39,930 nt of DNA from Jaapia argillacea MUCL 33604 (GCA_000697665.1 KL197768.1:99547-139476); one strand, 5' to 3'. Numbered from the stretch's first letter, positions 22,521 through 34,892 are shown. The notes: a model not told the origin generated them from the letters alone. Made by a program: numbers and translations.

Positions 22521-25056
22521 TCAAAGTCTCTCCCATCCCTGTCCAGCAGGCCACTTCATATTATCTCTCTCCCCAAACCCTTCCCTCCCCCGTTCCCCAC
22601 CTCCTCCCTCCCCCTCCTCATCAACCCCAGCTACACCATCATCAACTCCAAACCCCCCATCATCCCCCTCCCCACTCTCACCCTCCATCAACCCATCCTC
22701 ACCTCCATCCTTCCACATCCCCCCTTTCAAATGCGAATGATTCACATACCCCCTCTTCCTCATCAACCCAGCCTCAGCTTTATACCTCGCCTTCTCAAGT
22801 TTCGGTACAGCTTTTAGTTGAAGGGACGTAAACGTCCTTTGTAAATTCGCAAGTGGTGAATCTCCTTGCGTTTGGTCTGTACTGGCTGGAGTTCGAGAAT
22901 GGTATGAGAGACTGGAATGACGGGAGAGTGGGGCGCTATGTGGTGGAGTCATCGTAGTCGAGTTTGCGTTATCGAGCGCTGAGAGAAGTTGGACACTCTC
23001 TGGTCGTTTTCGACGAGGGGGAGGTGGGATGGGTGGTGGTGAAGGCTGATGCATCGATTTACTCCTCCCAACCCTCCCATTCACACTCGTCGGCGTCGCA
23101 GGTGAACCTTCCGGAGAATCACCAATCGCACTATTCCCAATCGACAACGAAGGAGGATGAGGTTTCCGATCGGGATGCGTAGGAGGAGCCGACTTGAGCG
23201 GCGAGTTTGGTTGTGAAGGTCCAGGTGAGATAGTCGTGGTAGTTGTAGTGTCTAATCGGGTTGGTGAACGAGATCGGGATGGGGTTGGATGATGGTGGTG
23301 ATGTGGTCGAGGGGGTGGTGGAGGTGAAATAGATCTGAATGACCTTTCATCTCCAACTCCACCTGTCCGGAAAGGATTCAACGAAGCACTAGCAACCTGT
23401 TTCAAACTCGCCGAGCCTACGCTCGAGACGGAGGCAGAGGACGAAGAGGCTGATGACATGGCGGACGGACGGCGAGGTAAAGGAGGTGTGATCCCGTCTC
23501 CGGGATAACCAATAGAAGGAGGACCAGAAGAAATCGATCCATTCCTCATCCCCGCCCCCGTCCCAGACCCCAATCCAGGCCCGAATTTAGTCGGACTACT
23601 ACTCCTCGCCCTCCCGCTCCCGCTCCCCCCACTGCTCCGCAACACCATCATCACTCTCTCCTGTTCCAGCCTCTCCTCCATCTTCCTGATACTTTGTCCC
23701 ACCTTTGAAGCTTCGAGCGATTGCCGCATGAGCGGACTGACTGCATGCGCTGGTTTGAGTGATGTGGAGAGTGAGGTGGGTTTCGGGTTCGTGACAGGCG
23801 GGGGGTTGGGAGCTTTAATTGCAGAGGTGGATGGTTGACCTGATGCCATAGATGATGACGCCGGTACGTGGAGTGAGGAATGTCGGGGAGGCGGAGGTGG
23901 TGCGACAGGCTTTCGGGGAGGAAGAGGCGGAATTCTGTCCTTCTCTCCATCTTTCTCTTCAAACGAGGACCTCGGGGTAGTCGTTTTGGACGAATTTGCA
24001 CGTCTCAGGAACGGGTTATTTGATTTTGGCGCCAGAAGAGTTGGGATGGGGGGAGGCTCAAACACCGGACGTGAATCTTGAGGTCGGTCAAACGACGACC
24101 GAGAATGCGAGTCAGGGTGTTGAGGTGGGCGCGTATTTGAATCCGAGGAAGATCGAGCAGGATGGATATAGGGTTCAAGTTTATCGTTTGGGGAGGCCGA
24201 TACTGAGAGTGATTGGGAGGATCGGTGATGACGGGTTGGAGGAGGGGGAGGCGCCGGTGGATAGGGTTGCGATTGGGATGATGGGTAAGAGGGTAAAGGA
24301 TTGGGCCGTTTCGGCGGCGATTGCGGGCGGGAGGTTGGTAAGTCGGGATGAGCTAGCGGGAGAGAAGTCACGTCAATAAGAATGCAAGCCGAATGGGAAT
24401 AGGCAGGGAAAGGCGTTCCAGCTCTTCGTCTTTCGGTATACATAACCCTAGAAGTATGAATCAACTGAGCGCGCTTTCGTGCATAGCACAACGCTGCAAG
24501 CGACCGAGTGCCAGAAGAACAAAGGTACGCGCGGGGCCAGCTACAGCCTTGGCCCATCATGGGGGAGTCGACAAATCAAGGAAGTGGAGCTCGCCGCAGC
24601 CGCAGTCCAACGACCGTGAATCTCTTTGAAAAGACGGAGGACACTCACCCTGAACAAAAACGAGCCCTCTCTCGACACCCAAGCCTTCGTGTGTGTGGGT
24701 CACGAGGCGTAGTACGGCAAAAAACTGCCCGCCAGTCAAATAGTCGTTGGGATCTGGTGTCGGGTGAAATAGTTTGAGAATCTGATGTGAACAGGATCTG
24801 TCGACAATGGTTTGGATTGTATTTGATAGTGAAAGCGTACCATGTCAAGGTCCGAAACGTGCAATTCAGGATATCGACCTCTAAGCCACGCCCTGACTTC
24901 TCGGACACCAACGGAGATGCGTTCGTAATAAGCGTCGTCTCGTATAGCATCGCAATCGCCTGGCTCGCTGAGTTCGGCCAGATCATGAAGAGATGTAGTG
25001 TAGACAGAGTATTCGGCGTCGTTGAGAGCAGAAATGTGAAGAGTCAGCGGTCGCAT
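22521..25056 (-). CDS. Scaffold-like protein: EH/EF-hand-like N-terminus, long proline-rich region
   Basis: Three exons join cleanly: 25056-24841, 24781-24649 and 24352-22521, about 725 residues. Exons 1 and 2 encode a helical module (REVRAWLRGRYPEL, then LTGGQFFAVLRLVTH) laid out like an EH or EF-hand-type domain. From about residue 117 the protein is rich in Pro, Ser and Arg, with possible SH3 ligands (PPLPPRKPVAPPPPPR), an NPF tripeptide (NPFLRR; NPF is the ligand of EH domains) and a second NPF. A conserved-looking helix follows (SLEASKVGQSIRKMEERLEQ) and the tail ends DNMKWPAGQGW. This suggests an adaptor in endocytosis or actin patches, by analogy with EH/NPF proteins; the link is inference. 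The second intron is unusually long (296 bp) and could hide a further exon. The start codon is the first ATG of exon 1. Confidence 0.7.
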
Positions 25057-25493
25057 TGATGGTCATTTGTGAGCAAGCCTTGCAGCGGCGTTGTGATTTC
25101 AGTGTCCGTATTTCTTGCCGAGTCCGCAGGCAGTCCCGCGGTGGACGCGAATTCCCACGGTCTACGAGGCTAGCGACGCGACTGGGACGCGACTGGAGCT
25201 TTCCTCCAAGCCCAACCCTACGTCGAGGTGCGTGTCGTGAAACCTCCCCGTCCATCCTGCAATTGAGGAACCTTTTTGAAGGGGAATTTATTATTCGTTC
25301 ACGTTACGAGCTACCGTCACTCCGCGCTTTTCGCGCCGATATTTCTCTGAGTTTTCCCGCGTCCACGATTGCCACGCTGATCAGCTATCTGTTCAGAAGT
25401 GTTTTCGCTGATAACAATTTCACAGCCACTCCTTCACATGAAGGAAAATGATCCGTGAACGAAGCATCGGCGCTGAAGCAATTCCAGGACGCG

Positions 25494-25917
25494 ATGGCGA
25501 CGTCTGAGCTCCTCCGAGTCGTCAGTTCCGCTATCGTCACTACAAAGGTTCATACCGTGTTTCTTTATGAATTTCGTTGTGGACAGATTCAATCACCGTC
25601 AGCGTCCCACAGACTTGTCTCGATGCCCCGATTGGAGACGCTTCGCACTCCGGGAGGTGTCCCACCTGGTTCTCTGCATTTCACCCGAGAGGATGTGGGA
25701 CGTGGAGGATGTGTTGGAGAATTCGTTATTCGCCTACAGAAGAATGTGTCTCCCCGATTATCTCGAGAGGCTATCCGATTGTGGGTGCATTGTCGAGGGA
25801 GATGTAGTCGTTCGAACTGTGACTCTCAGTTACGTGCCTTTTGACCTGATCAATCGTATTGGATCGTGGTTTTGTGGTTCGCCTGCCTTCCTGGTGACGG
25901 TCGTTCCTTCAGCGTGA
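25494..25917 (+). CDS. Possible short unrecognised protein
   Basis: Two plus-strand frames overlap here. The frame from 25567 reads more like folded protein (VSHLVLCISPERMWDVEDVL, then LPDYLERLSDCGCIVEGD) and ends with TGA near 25915. A short upstream part (MATSELLRVVSSAIV) lies in another frame, with an unclear intron between. Three frames are open over part of this stretch, which weakens the case. No domain is recognised. It would diverge from the proline-rich gene at 22521-25056. Confidence 0.33.
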
Positions 25918-26089
25918 GTCTGGCAGCGCTCCTTCCCTTCACGCTTGCTGTCGTCTCAAGGTTGATGCACCGTTCTTCTTTGGGTTCAAAGAGTGATACA
26001 TGAAAGGATATGTACAATACATCGCGATCTCTTCTATATAGTCCTCCTGGAAAGCATAAGCACGTCACAACAAGAATGCGTAAGGTTCG

Positions 26090-27007
26090 TTAAACAGCAT
26101 CACAGGCGATGATGGATGGATGGGTGGATAGAGGTGATGGTATGGGAGGACTGTGTTCCGAAGCTCGTCTAGTCTCTATTCTGAGCTGGGGCTGCTTCGC
26201 GTGCTTCACCGTCTCATAATGCTGACAAGCATAGATTTGTGAAAGCTCTCCCAGGATCGAATGAGATAAACTTACTTTCAGGTGAACTGGACGGGGCATA
26301 GCGGGGGGCTATAGAATGAATAGAGTTAAAGAAAGATCTCCTGAGGAAGAGGGCAAAGACTTACGACGTAGATCCTCTTATCATTGCTAGGACTGCCCTT
26401 TGCCAAATACATTTCGTACGTAGCAGAGGCAGTCGTGACAATCCCAGCATGATCACTACTCATAGTCGACATCTTCGACGAGCTGATCGACCTCATACTC
26501 GGTCCTCTCACAGGACCAAGACCAGGTGGAGGCCGGTCATATCCACCCGACCTCATAGTCGACCCATACCACTGAGTAGGACTCTGATATCTTCCATATC
26601 CCACCTCTGAGGTTGGTAAAGTATCACTGGTCGAGCTCGTAGCGCTCGAGCCGTGAGCGGGGACCGCCATTCCGGGGTATGGTCGCGGTCTGGTTACATC
26701 GGGGTGCAATCGGGGGTAGGGTCCAGAGGGACGTGGTATCCGAGGTCGAAGACGAGCCTTCGTGCATAGATAATAATCCAAACGGGCGAGGACTATGGCT
26801 ACCAATAAGCAGATGGTAGCCAAGCCTACGTAGGGTGAGACGCATCAGGAACGAGGGGTTTAACTCGCCAAATATTTTCAGATACTCACCAAGAGCAAAT
26901 CCTACCCAAGCTGCAATCGGCCACTTGGAACCACTAGAGCTCGAACTCTGAGCTCTGGCGACGACACCAAGCCATAAAATCATCAAAAATCGCGAACAGG
27001 ACGCCAT
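26090..27007 (-). CDS. Single-pass membrane protein with signal peptide
   Basis: Four exons (27007-26890, 26825-26365, 26308-26276, 26221-26090) join in phase. The protein starts with a signal peptide (MASCSRFLMILWLGVVARAQ), a short Ser-rich outer part, and a membrane helix spanning the first junction (AAWVGFALGLATICLLVAIV). A long Pro/Ser/Thr-rich cytoplasmic tail follows. The topology is that of fungal type I proteins with a small Ser-rich ectodomain, such as mid2-like stress sensors, though the ectodomain here is much shorter. No enzymatic motif is seen. A wall or membrane sensor role is a guess. Confidence 0.7.
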
Positions 27008-28094
27008 GAAGGAGAATAAAGCAAAATAGGAGGAAGGGCAGGTATAAAGAACATCATCGATTCTCTGCTTTTGTAGGGGCTTGCGTTAGGAGAGTAAGTG
27101 ATTTGTTGATCCATCGCAGAGTTGTTCAAGAAGGATAGTAGCTGAGCAATCCAGAAAACAGGAATTCTAGGGAAGGTGGCGGCAGAGGTTGAAGAGGCAG
27201 TTTGACCCAACCTTCAGCCACTTGCACTCGGACTTCCACATCTGGACGACTCACCTACAAGACGCCCTCTACAGTCCAGCTCACCTACTTATCTACCGTC
27301 TAACAGCCGCCTGCGAGCTTGAAACCCTTGCCTCGCTCCGGGGAATGACGAAATTAACCTGCAGCTGGCACCTCCGTCTGGCAGACGAAGTCTGCTAGGA
27401 AAGACAGGAGATGAATCTACCTACCGCCGTGACTACTGATTGTAGCCACGAAGCCTGTAACCCCCAGACGTACGCCCTTCACCCATGGAATCCAAGGACT
27501 AACGCGCATTCCTCTTGTTCCAAGTAGCGGTCAGGCCCGGCTAACGCGTACGCATACGACTCAGGCTTCATCCGTAATCATGGCGGATGCAAACCTGACG
27601 CCATTCACGCACTACCACCTCCTATTCTCAACACAAACCTCCATTCCCTTCAGAACCCGGTCGACAGCTAGTGTAGCTCGGTGTAAGTCGAGCATATCAG
27701 GCTCTCCATGGTTTGGGTAGCTCGAATCCCTTTGACAGATGTATAACTCATGGTTGACCAAAATCCCGTTCCCACATCCCTTGGGGTAGTATTCCTCCGA
27801 ACAGAGACTTTGCTCGTCCCCTGATCGGCATCTGTCTCACCTATCGAAATTTCTGAGGGACGGGCCCTGAATCATGCGGAATGTCAGTTGGGAACGCAAC
27901 CATCATATTTCCGTCGTTTTATACATGTACAACAAGTTCGAGAGCTGCCATGGCTACTCAGCGGAAAAAACAGCGAACCGAAAGGCCGACAAGAGTCACT
28001 GGTACGACAGAAGTGATCCTGCGAAATACTATCTTACAACAGAAAATCGGGTGCGAATGGAGGGGTAGGGGCGACAACGATCGCACGACAGACA
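27008..28094. other. Intergenic, nothing recognised
   Basis: About 1.1 kb lies between two minus-strand genes. Only short frames are open (27189-27398 and 27874-28111, plus). A tRNA-like CTCGAATCC at about 27721 lacks a matching A box and acceptor stem. Confidence 0.45.
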
Positions 28095-29490
28095 TCAAGC
28101 GACTCCATTGAGGGTGTTTGCTGCCGCGATTGGCTGCCCCTTGTCAACCCAATCAAGGAGAACGAAGTTGGGAGCTCGACCGCCTGCGAGGGGGGCACAC
28201 CCGTAGGCATTGGTTAAGATCCTAGAACGGGAGTGCGTTAGAGCATAGGAACGTAATGTTAATGATAGCACATTACGATTTGACACCGTTGGTCGTTGGT
28301 GCATCTGGGCCATCAGGAATAGGAACGCCAAGGACGTTAGTGTCGAGGTAGTGATTGATCATGTACATGTGATCTGTGTTGGCAAGTGGGCCATTGGTGC
28401 GATCGATCTTGCATGGGAACGAAGCGTCCGTCGAGTCAAATGGAGTTTCCCATATCTATCATTCGTGGCAATGAGTGTCCGGGAGTAAGGTCCGTTAGCA
28501 TTGGAGAGGTGGGGACGTACCATTGGGAATTCCATGAGAATATAGTTGGCGGAAGATCCATCCTTTGGGGCGGCATCCATGAAGACAACCAACCGTTTTC
28601 CACTATCAATCATGCTCCCCAGCGTAGGCCAGGATGATTGCTTGACTGGAGTGCTTGAGGGGATGTAGACGTAATCAAGAATCCCGGAGGCGACGAATGC
28701 GGGATGCCACATATTGGCGATGGAGAGGCCGTCGGGGTTGGTAAAGATAAAGGTGATTACTTCATTTGGATTGGCGTCAAGGAAGGTTTTGACTTTGCTA
28801 AGGTACGCTAAATGTCATGGAGGCGTGAAACTTCGGCGTTACATTGAAAAGGAACTCAACTTTACCCGAGACAGTGCCACCGTCAAATATGAGCTTGGAA
28901 GATAAGTCAGTGCGGAGAAGATCTCCATGGATGCGACGCTCACGCAAGCTAACATGGTCAGCACGAGATAATGGCAAGTTTAATCGCAGTACGCACTGGT
29001 ATGACAGAAGTGAAGTTCCCCGTTATTCCTAGCTCGAATGAGATGAAAAAAATCTGAGAGGTGGCGGAAATCGTACTCATGGGCTTGAGCTTGAAGAAGG
29101 CGAACCCCCAGACTAAGCTGAGCGGGTATGTCAACTTCTTGAGTTCTGCCAACTGGACGAGAATTAGCGAGGTCGCGGAATGCGAAAAACGGGATGGAAG
29201 TACCAGCCAAAATGGAGGTGCTGGAAGCGAATGAGTCATGGGCTGAAACCAGAACTTGTAAGAGGAGGCAGAGGATCCGAAAAAATTGAAAGCAGACCCC
29301 CAATAAAGGTGACATTTCCATAGCCTCTGTTGCATAGTTGGGCATGACCATTGCATACCGTGGCGCTAAGGGGAGCTTGAGGACTTGACAGAAGGTAGGG
29401 ATGCTGGAAGGCAAAGTCTCACCGCGAGACCATAGGCGCGCCAAGCACGAACGGAGTAAGAACAGCCGCAAGTAGGAGGACACCCAACAT
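28095..29490 (-). CDS. Secreted PLC-like phosphodiesterase (PI-PLC X-type TIM barrel)
   Basis: ATG 29490 opens a signal peptide (MLGVLLLAAVLTPFVLG). Exons then give a TVCNGHAQLCNRGYGNV segment, AHDSFASSTSIL with the first active-site His, VDIPAQLSLGVRLLQAQ, LHFCHTS with the second His, and YLSKVKTFLDANPNEVITFI. Further on come DYVYIPSST, MIDSGKRLVVFMDA, MINHYLDTNVLGVPIP, ILTNAYGCAPLAG and PNFVLLDWVDKGQPI. TGA is at 28095. Order and motifs match fungal PLC-like phosphodiesterases, secreted enzymes of the PI-PLC fold that lack the calcium-dependent C2 part; their natural substrates are poorly known. The gene has about eight exons. Most junctions are canonical; the intron after LHFCHTS is hard to place (a GC donor may be used) and the expected Cys is not visible. 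All other joins are in frame. Confidence 0.85.
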
Positions 29491-29533
29491 GATGCCTTTA
29501 GTCGCGGTGGGTTGAATGCGACCGATTTTTTCG

Positions 29534-29540
29534 CTTTATA
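29534..29540 (-). promoter_or_regulatory. TATA box of the PLC-like gene
   Basis: On the minus strand TATAAAG lies 43 bp upstream of the ATG at 29490. Distance and match fit a core promoter; no other support is available. Confidence 0.4.
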
Positions 29541-29934
29541 AGACTGGAGAGACGCTGTTCCCGCATTCTTGGATCACAGAAGCTTGAAAGGCAGCGAATC
29601 CCTCCAATCAAACACGTTCCCAAACGTTGTGACGAAGATCTCTCCACAATATCATTCCAATTGCAATAGGTAGGGTCCAATTGGAAGCTACGGAAGTAAT
29701 TGTGCGTGCTGAGTATTCGTTGGAGGGTGACTGGCAGCAACTCACCTGTCGATAGACAACGGCTGGATCCCCGCGTTCAGGAAATATGATTTGTCTTTCT
29801 GATGACGAAGGGTAAGAGCAGATACCAACAGGTGATTCATCTTCAGTGGGGTTCACTTCGATGAGGGGCATCGTCATTCCAGCAGTTCAACCACGGAACG
29901 ATCGGGCCCCAAGGACGAGCCTTATCAAACGCTG
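29541..29934. other. Short intergenic region
   Basis: The minus-strand frame 29608-29877 is open for 89 codons and has a plausible GTGAGT donor after VVYRQ. I could not decide whether it is a last exon of the gene at 29935-32835 in another frame or chance. Confidence 0.35.
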
Positions 29935-32835
29935 AAGACATCGACAGATTGGCTCTCCGCAACCCTAATTGCTCAGACATAAATGAGCTGGAGACGCACC
30001 GTGTATGTAGTCCGAGAGTTGAGTTTGGGCGCTTCAGGTTTTCCCACGCCTCAGGGATGAGGGACCAAACAGTAAACGTCGCTCTACTATTATTCCATAC
30101 GAAAGAATGGCTAGCTATCAACTCCATAGGAAAGATGCCGTCCCAAGTCTAGTCGAGAACAAAAGCGAAAACGTTTCGAAAACTGAGTCCAAAGGCGGCG
30201 CTAGGATCCGGACCCGCATGACCTCAGCCTGCTTTTCAATGCGGCCATAAACGCGCAAAAACGGCATCGAAGCCCCAGTGCTGAGGGAGGATCCTCTTGA
30301 ATTAACAACGTTTGGATTAAACTGGTGCTGAAATCAGAGGTTAATAACCGTGTATGAAAGAAACAAGGAATCCCATACTCTGGAAGCCAGTAAACAGGCT
30401 CACCACAGCCGCAGTTCGCGTCGGTCATCCTTACTGCAAGGAAATGAAGGTGCTTCCAGTGATGCAGTTGGGGTAACATGGCTTGTGGGAATGAAAAGAT
30501 CCGCATCCCCTCTCGTCGATCGCTTTGAGCGCTTACGATCCACTTGATCTCTCCTTTGACACAGCCTCGAGAAGGGTCCGTGATGATGGGACGATACACG
30601 CGATCATTCCCAAGAAGCGCATTGGCGCTCACCCAACGAACGGCGAGAGAATCAGTGGGGCAGAAGGAAGACGGATCACTTCCTAAGCCAACCACGGAGC
30701 TCGCAGGGAGCATCGGATCGGCCTGCGGCAAAACCTAATCACCATGAGCAGAGAACAATAACACATCAACACAGATCGGCGTACCCAAGTATGGTTGGTC
30801 GATTCTCCTGAATTTGAACCCGTGGTGTGAGTGCCATCAAAAGGGTGTATGAGAGTTGATGGTGCCACGAGCACCTCCGGGACGCAAGGTTGGATTCGAG
30901 TTATGGGTGTTACCTGTGGTTTTAAACGTTGGTAAATGGGTCCAAATCGTTTTCTCCACCTGGGGTTATCGCAGGGAAGAAGTCCTTCGATACGACGGAC
31001 GATAACATCGCGGCAATCAGGATCGTACTCCGCTATCTGGACAACATCCTCTGTTGTGCAGTGACGACTGCAATCTAGTTTCAGCAAGCAGCGAGAAAAA
31101 TGGGAGATTCAAGTATACCTATTCACAAAACCAATAAGACGTGTACACAGCTCCTCAATTCGGGTTTGGGGTATAGCGCGCTGCATTCGAAACGTGTTGG
31201 GATCATGAAGATGCTTGATTTCGTCGTGAGATACAGGTAGCTTGATGAGCCATTCGCTATAAAAATCGGCAAGAAGCTTTAAGAAAGGCGACAGCAATGA
31301 TTCCAAGGCTTCCAATATTCCAATAACGCTTCTATGATACCTCATTCTGTGGTAATCACGATCCAGCATCTTCCATAGGCGTTGGACTGCCCACTCGACT
31401 TTGGGAGTCATGCTCGCAACCATGGTTGTCGGCAGAGAGATTGCCATACGAAGTGACTCCACGCATGTGTCGGGTAGCAGCGAGAAGATGTTCGTGGAGG
31501 AGTTGTCTCTACTCGATTTGATTCAGCGAGGCCAGAACAGCGATGAGGAGTCAGGACCTACTTCATCATCTGCGATCCGACCTTGAGAATGGGGAGCCAT
31601 AAGTTCTCCCATTGCCACGTAGACTCGTAACACATCTCAGTATTGCCGAAATAGAAGGCGTCCAGAAGCTTTCGAAACGCTACTCTCCCGACAGCAGGGG
31701 CATCTCGGCGTACACATTGCTTTAGCCAATGTTCGACGCGCAACGATGAGACGGCCTGACGAAGTGAATGATAAAACTCATCTCGAGAAGTGACGGTGAA
31801 TCGATGGTTGGCGAATAAAGAAGCGAGACGTGACGCAGCGACGAGTTGACAATCGGGATGCCTAAGAGATTGTCCAAAAAACCAAGGAAAGTCGTCAGCC
31901 CCAAGGGTAGAGGGTCTGTAATGTTGCCAAGAAGAATTACACCGTCAATTCCATCAGGAGTGAAAGTCTGTCCCTGATGCAGTCGACGCTGACACCCATT
32001 CCACCTCGCGAGGCTACCGAAACCAGGTAGCATTCGATGCTGTCGAGGTCTTGTATACATGCGAAGAGTCTAGAAGTAGAAAGGCAAACCAAGGCACGAT
32101 GAGCGGAAACAAAGATTTCAGGAGCAAAAAATCGTTGAAGGATATGAGTCGGCCAATAAGACATGTGATGAAGGTAAGAATAAAACGCCGGGCCAGCATC
32201 AAATTCGAAGAATAGAGTCGAAAATTCATGGTGAAGGTTGATAATATCAGATATATAGGAAGCCGTAAGGGACCTCGTGGGGATCGTTCCACTGTCATCC
32301 CTTTAAAAAAAAAAAGGTAAAACTTGATACGAGGATTTAGGACCGAACAAGCACACCTGAGCAACCAGATTAACTTCAAACATCCTCGTCTAAACCAAAG
32401 GTCGCCCCTCAGCGCTTTGGCAACAACGTCGCGACAACGCTGACACAGAGTAAGGAATATTGAGGAACTCCCATCAGGTGTAAGGCTGAATAAGGAGTGG
32501 TTTGTAGGGAGGTAGGAAGAGAGTCGATGGTGACACTCGGGACACACAAGACATCGGTACTTGTGGGGTAGGGAAAACATACGCGATACGATTGCTCTGG
32601 GACCATGACCCAATCGCTCCGAGCAACGACTAAAGGCTGCTTCAACCCTCTTCCCCAATGCGGAGATCAACACCCCAAGTGTCCGGCCCACTCCAGGTTG
32701 GTTCGAGATTGTTGATGAAGAGATCGAGTCTGGATAGAGAAGGTCATTGTCACCGACGCACGATCGGCGACCCGACCTCAAGGCAGCCGCAAAGGCGATG
32801 TCCGAAAGTACGTACTGGTCAGGGGAGGCCGTCAT
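29935..32835 (-). CDS. Large unrecognised protein with a CxxC...CxxC segment
   Basis: Exons 32835-32357, 32300-31941, 31861-31562, 31511-31119 and 31067 onward join in phase with good donors and acceptors; intron 1 has a 12-T tract before its AG. Residues about 95-134 hold RCLVCPEC and LCQRCRD, a possible zinc ribbon. The rest is mostly helical (QRFFAPEIFVSAHRALVCL, RVEHWLKQCVRRDAPAVG, ELCTRLIGFVNSRHCTTEDV). Further downstream the frame 30201-30731 stays open, and a last part (FPMELIASHSFVWNN, ENLKRPNSTLGLHT) may end at TGA 29935. I do not recognise the family. The five consistent introns make a real gene likely, about 850-900 residues; the 3' exon joins are uncertain. Confidence 0.6.
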
Positions 32836-33520
32836 CGGTGGATAGATGACGAGCGAGGACGAGATAGGGAGGGAGGGTAAGAACATCGTTAGACTGGTAA
32901 GTCCTCTCCTTTTGAATGACGTTGAGTTGCAGCTGCGCTTGCGAGACATATTTGCGACGAGCGCTTGGCCTTATCAAACGTGTGTTCCGTGATAAGCATA
33001 TCGCACTAACAAGTCCCAGAATAGTGTGGAGAGAACGCGGGGAAAGGATCGGTTACCAAGGTGTCGATTATCGTTGCTGTGGATGGACAGCTCGGCCTTT
33101 CGGAGAACGTGAATAAGGTTAAGCAACTCTAGAGCGTTCAATATGAGCGGCCACAACTTACCATAATCCAAAGTGCAAGCGCGGGTTTGCAACTTTGGAA
33201 GGAAGCTCTTGACAAAAATGGGCTTGAGTGTTGTTAGATACGTAGGTATAAACTTGAAAGCCGTTGATGCCGAGATATAAAACAAACGGAGATATCAAGT
33301 CCGACCAGAGCAAGATCTCTTGGAGGACAGAGTCGCACACCGTCCACTCGATTAGCACGTCGATAAGCCTTCGGGTCATGATATCGGAACAGGAACAGAG
33401 GATGTATACGCACGTTTTGAGAAATGAAAGCCAACCAGAACCGAACCTTCGCAACCTCTGCATTGGACGGACCAAGAGTTTGGCTACCTTGCGGGATCCA
33501 CGTGTTTTTTCGCTCTGCAT
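32819..33520 (-). CDS. Unrecognised helical protein, or the broken 5' part of the gene below it
   Basis: Minus-strand pieces read as helical protein: WLSFLKTLIDVLIEWTVC (after a phase-2 intron near 33400), then in another frame FVKSFLPKLQTRACTLDY, ELLNLIHVLRKAELSIH, STLFWDLPSARRKYVSQ and VLTLPPYLVLARHLS, ending at TGA 32819. The frame changes near 33260 with no convincing intron. The end overlaps the start of the next gene (32835) by 17 bp, unusual for a fungus. One explanation is a single gene with two frameshifts; another is two separate genes, one of them decayed. Confidence 0.4.
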
Positions 33521-34396
33521 CGTTGTCGATGATTAGGGCAAGCTTGGCTTGATCAATCCAGGTAGACCAACGGACGGATCAAGCAAGCATGGTCGAGAGG
33601 CTGTCCATCGCCAATTCCAAGTCAATACGGCGTTGGTCAGGGATAGGAGTAACGAGAATAGTTCAGATAAGACCGCGCTTTACGAGACGATAATCAAGTG
33701 GAACCGAATCATGGCGAGTGCGGTTGCAGAGGTTGGTGTAACTTTGCTCAAGGAGAGTTCAAGTTGGTTTAACAGACTTGGGCGGTGATTGCACGTGGAT
33801 GCCATGTTGCCGCCGCCACATAACGGATGCGATTGCTACGTCAGATTGTCGGACTGAGCCTCTTCATGGTGTTCCACATCTCCGAAGAGACTCAAAATAA
33901 TGATCGGAAAAGGGGGACGTGAAGTAGAAGTGACAAGGGTGCGCAAGGGAGTTCAGAGTGCATAAGGCTGCATAAGGGGCTCCCGAATAAGTTTCTTGGG
34001 CACCAAACGATCGACACTGCATCGACGAGACAAACTGATCCCCATTCACAATTCAGAACAACCACAGTAGGTAGTAACCCAGCCGTATAATCAGCGCCCA
34101 TCATCGGTCGTTAGTTATGGTTAGATTCCTGCGTGAGGACGAACACACGAGAACATCTGAATTGGCCGAGTGTTGCCAACCCATACCATACTGTATCAAC
34201 GACTCCTGTCGAGAGATGCTGTGAATAAAAAAAATCTGGCATGATTGGAAACTGAAAGGCCGATCAAATGCGAGCAAAGCGACATGGAACTGCATCAAAG
34301 GGACATTAACGTAACGGGATACTAACTTGAAAACAAACAAGTTCGCCGTGCTGTGATTATTCCTCCTGCTGTGCCTCGACCGGAAAGCACAACCGC
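33521..34396. other. Unresolved region with scattered coding-like minus-strand frames
   Basis: Minus-strand stretches such as 34101-34400 (VSRYVNVPLMQFHVALLAF) and 33864-34104 look partly coding and are flanked by splice-like sites. They could be upstream exons of the genes at 29.9-33.5 kb or remains of another gene. A possible start, MASTCNHRPSLLNQ, lies at 33805. No domain is seen. Confidence 0.3.
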
Positions 34397-34740
34397 TCAC
34401 TGTTTCTCCTCGCCAGACATCAAACAGTCTCGGATGTGGGATGAGCTAGCAAACAAGACATATCTCGTCGCTGGGCACAAGTATATCATGGTTACCTACA
34501 AGAGAGGAAGGAGCATAACAGTGTGTGCATTGGTGAGTTAGCGTTGTCGTGAATCTGACGTAGTACCAACCTGGATTTCTACGAGTCCGTAACGGCGATT
34601 CGGTAAAGATCGCCAACGGCGGGCGAAGGGAGGTAGCGTCTCAATTATAATCTCCCCGTCTCGATTCTTAGAGGTGTTGAACCAATGTACTGATCCAAAG
34701 GAAAGGACACCAAGGCTTGCTAAATATTGCTGTGAAATGT
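34397..34740 (-). CDS. Fragment of an unrecognised gene (two exons)
   Basis: An exon after the acceptor CATTTCACAG (QYLASLGVLSFGSVHWFN, then FARRWRSLPNRRYGLVEIQ) ends at a GTTGGT donor. It can join in frame after CTCTTGTAG to a final exon (YLCPATRYVLFASSSHIRD) with TGA at 34397. The start was not found. It could be the end of a longer gene or a relic. Confidence 0.33.
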
Positions 34741-34892
34741 GAAATGTATGACAACTCATGCAATCAAAGACGCGATCATAGGGAGTCAGGAGTAGTTAGA
34801 CCAGAATTGGGAAGGCGACGATGACGAGGTTCGATCTATACGGGTGACATTCGATGTGCTCGGCTGATCAGGGTGGCTGGTCAGCGTCGGGA

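Noticed and set aside
22335-22831. Three overlapping plus-strand proline-rich frames
   Set aside because: Antisense shadows of the acidic, glycine-rich C-terminus of the proline-rich gene; all three frames are open because of strand composition bias.
27700-27740. tRNA-like CTCGAATCC box
   Set aside because: No A box at the right distance and no acceptor or anticodon stem could be drawn.
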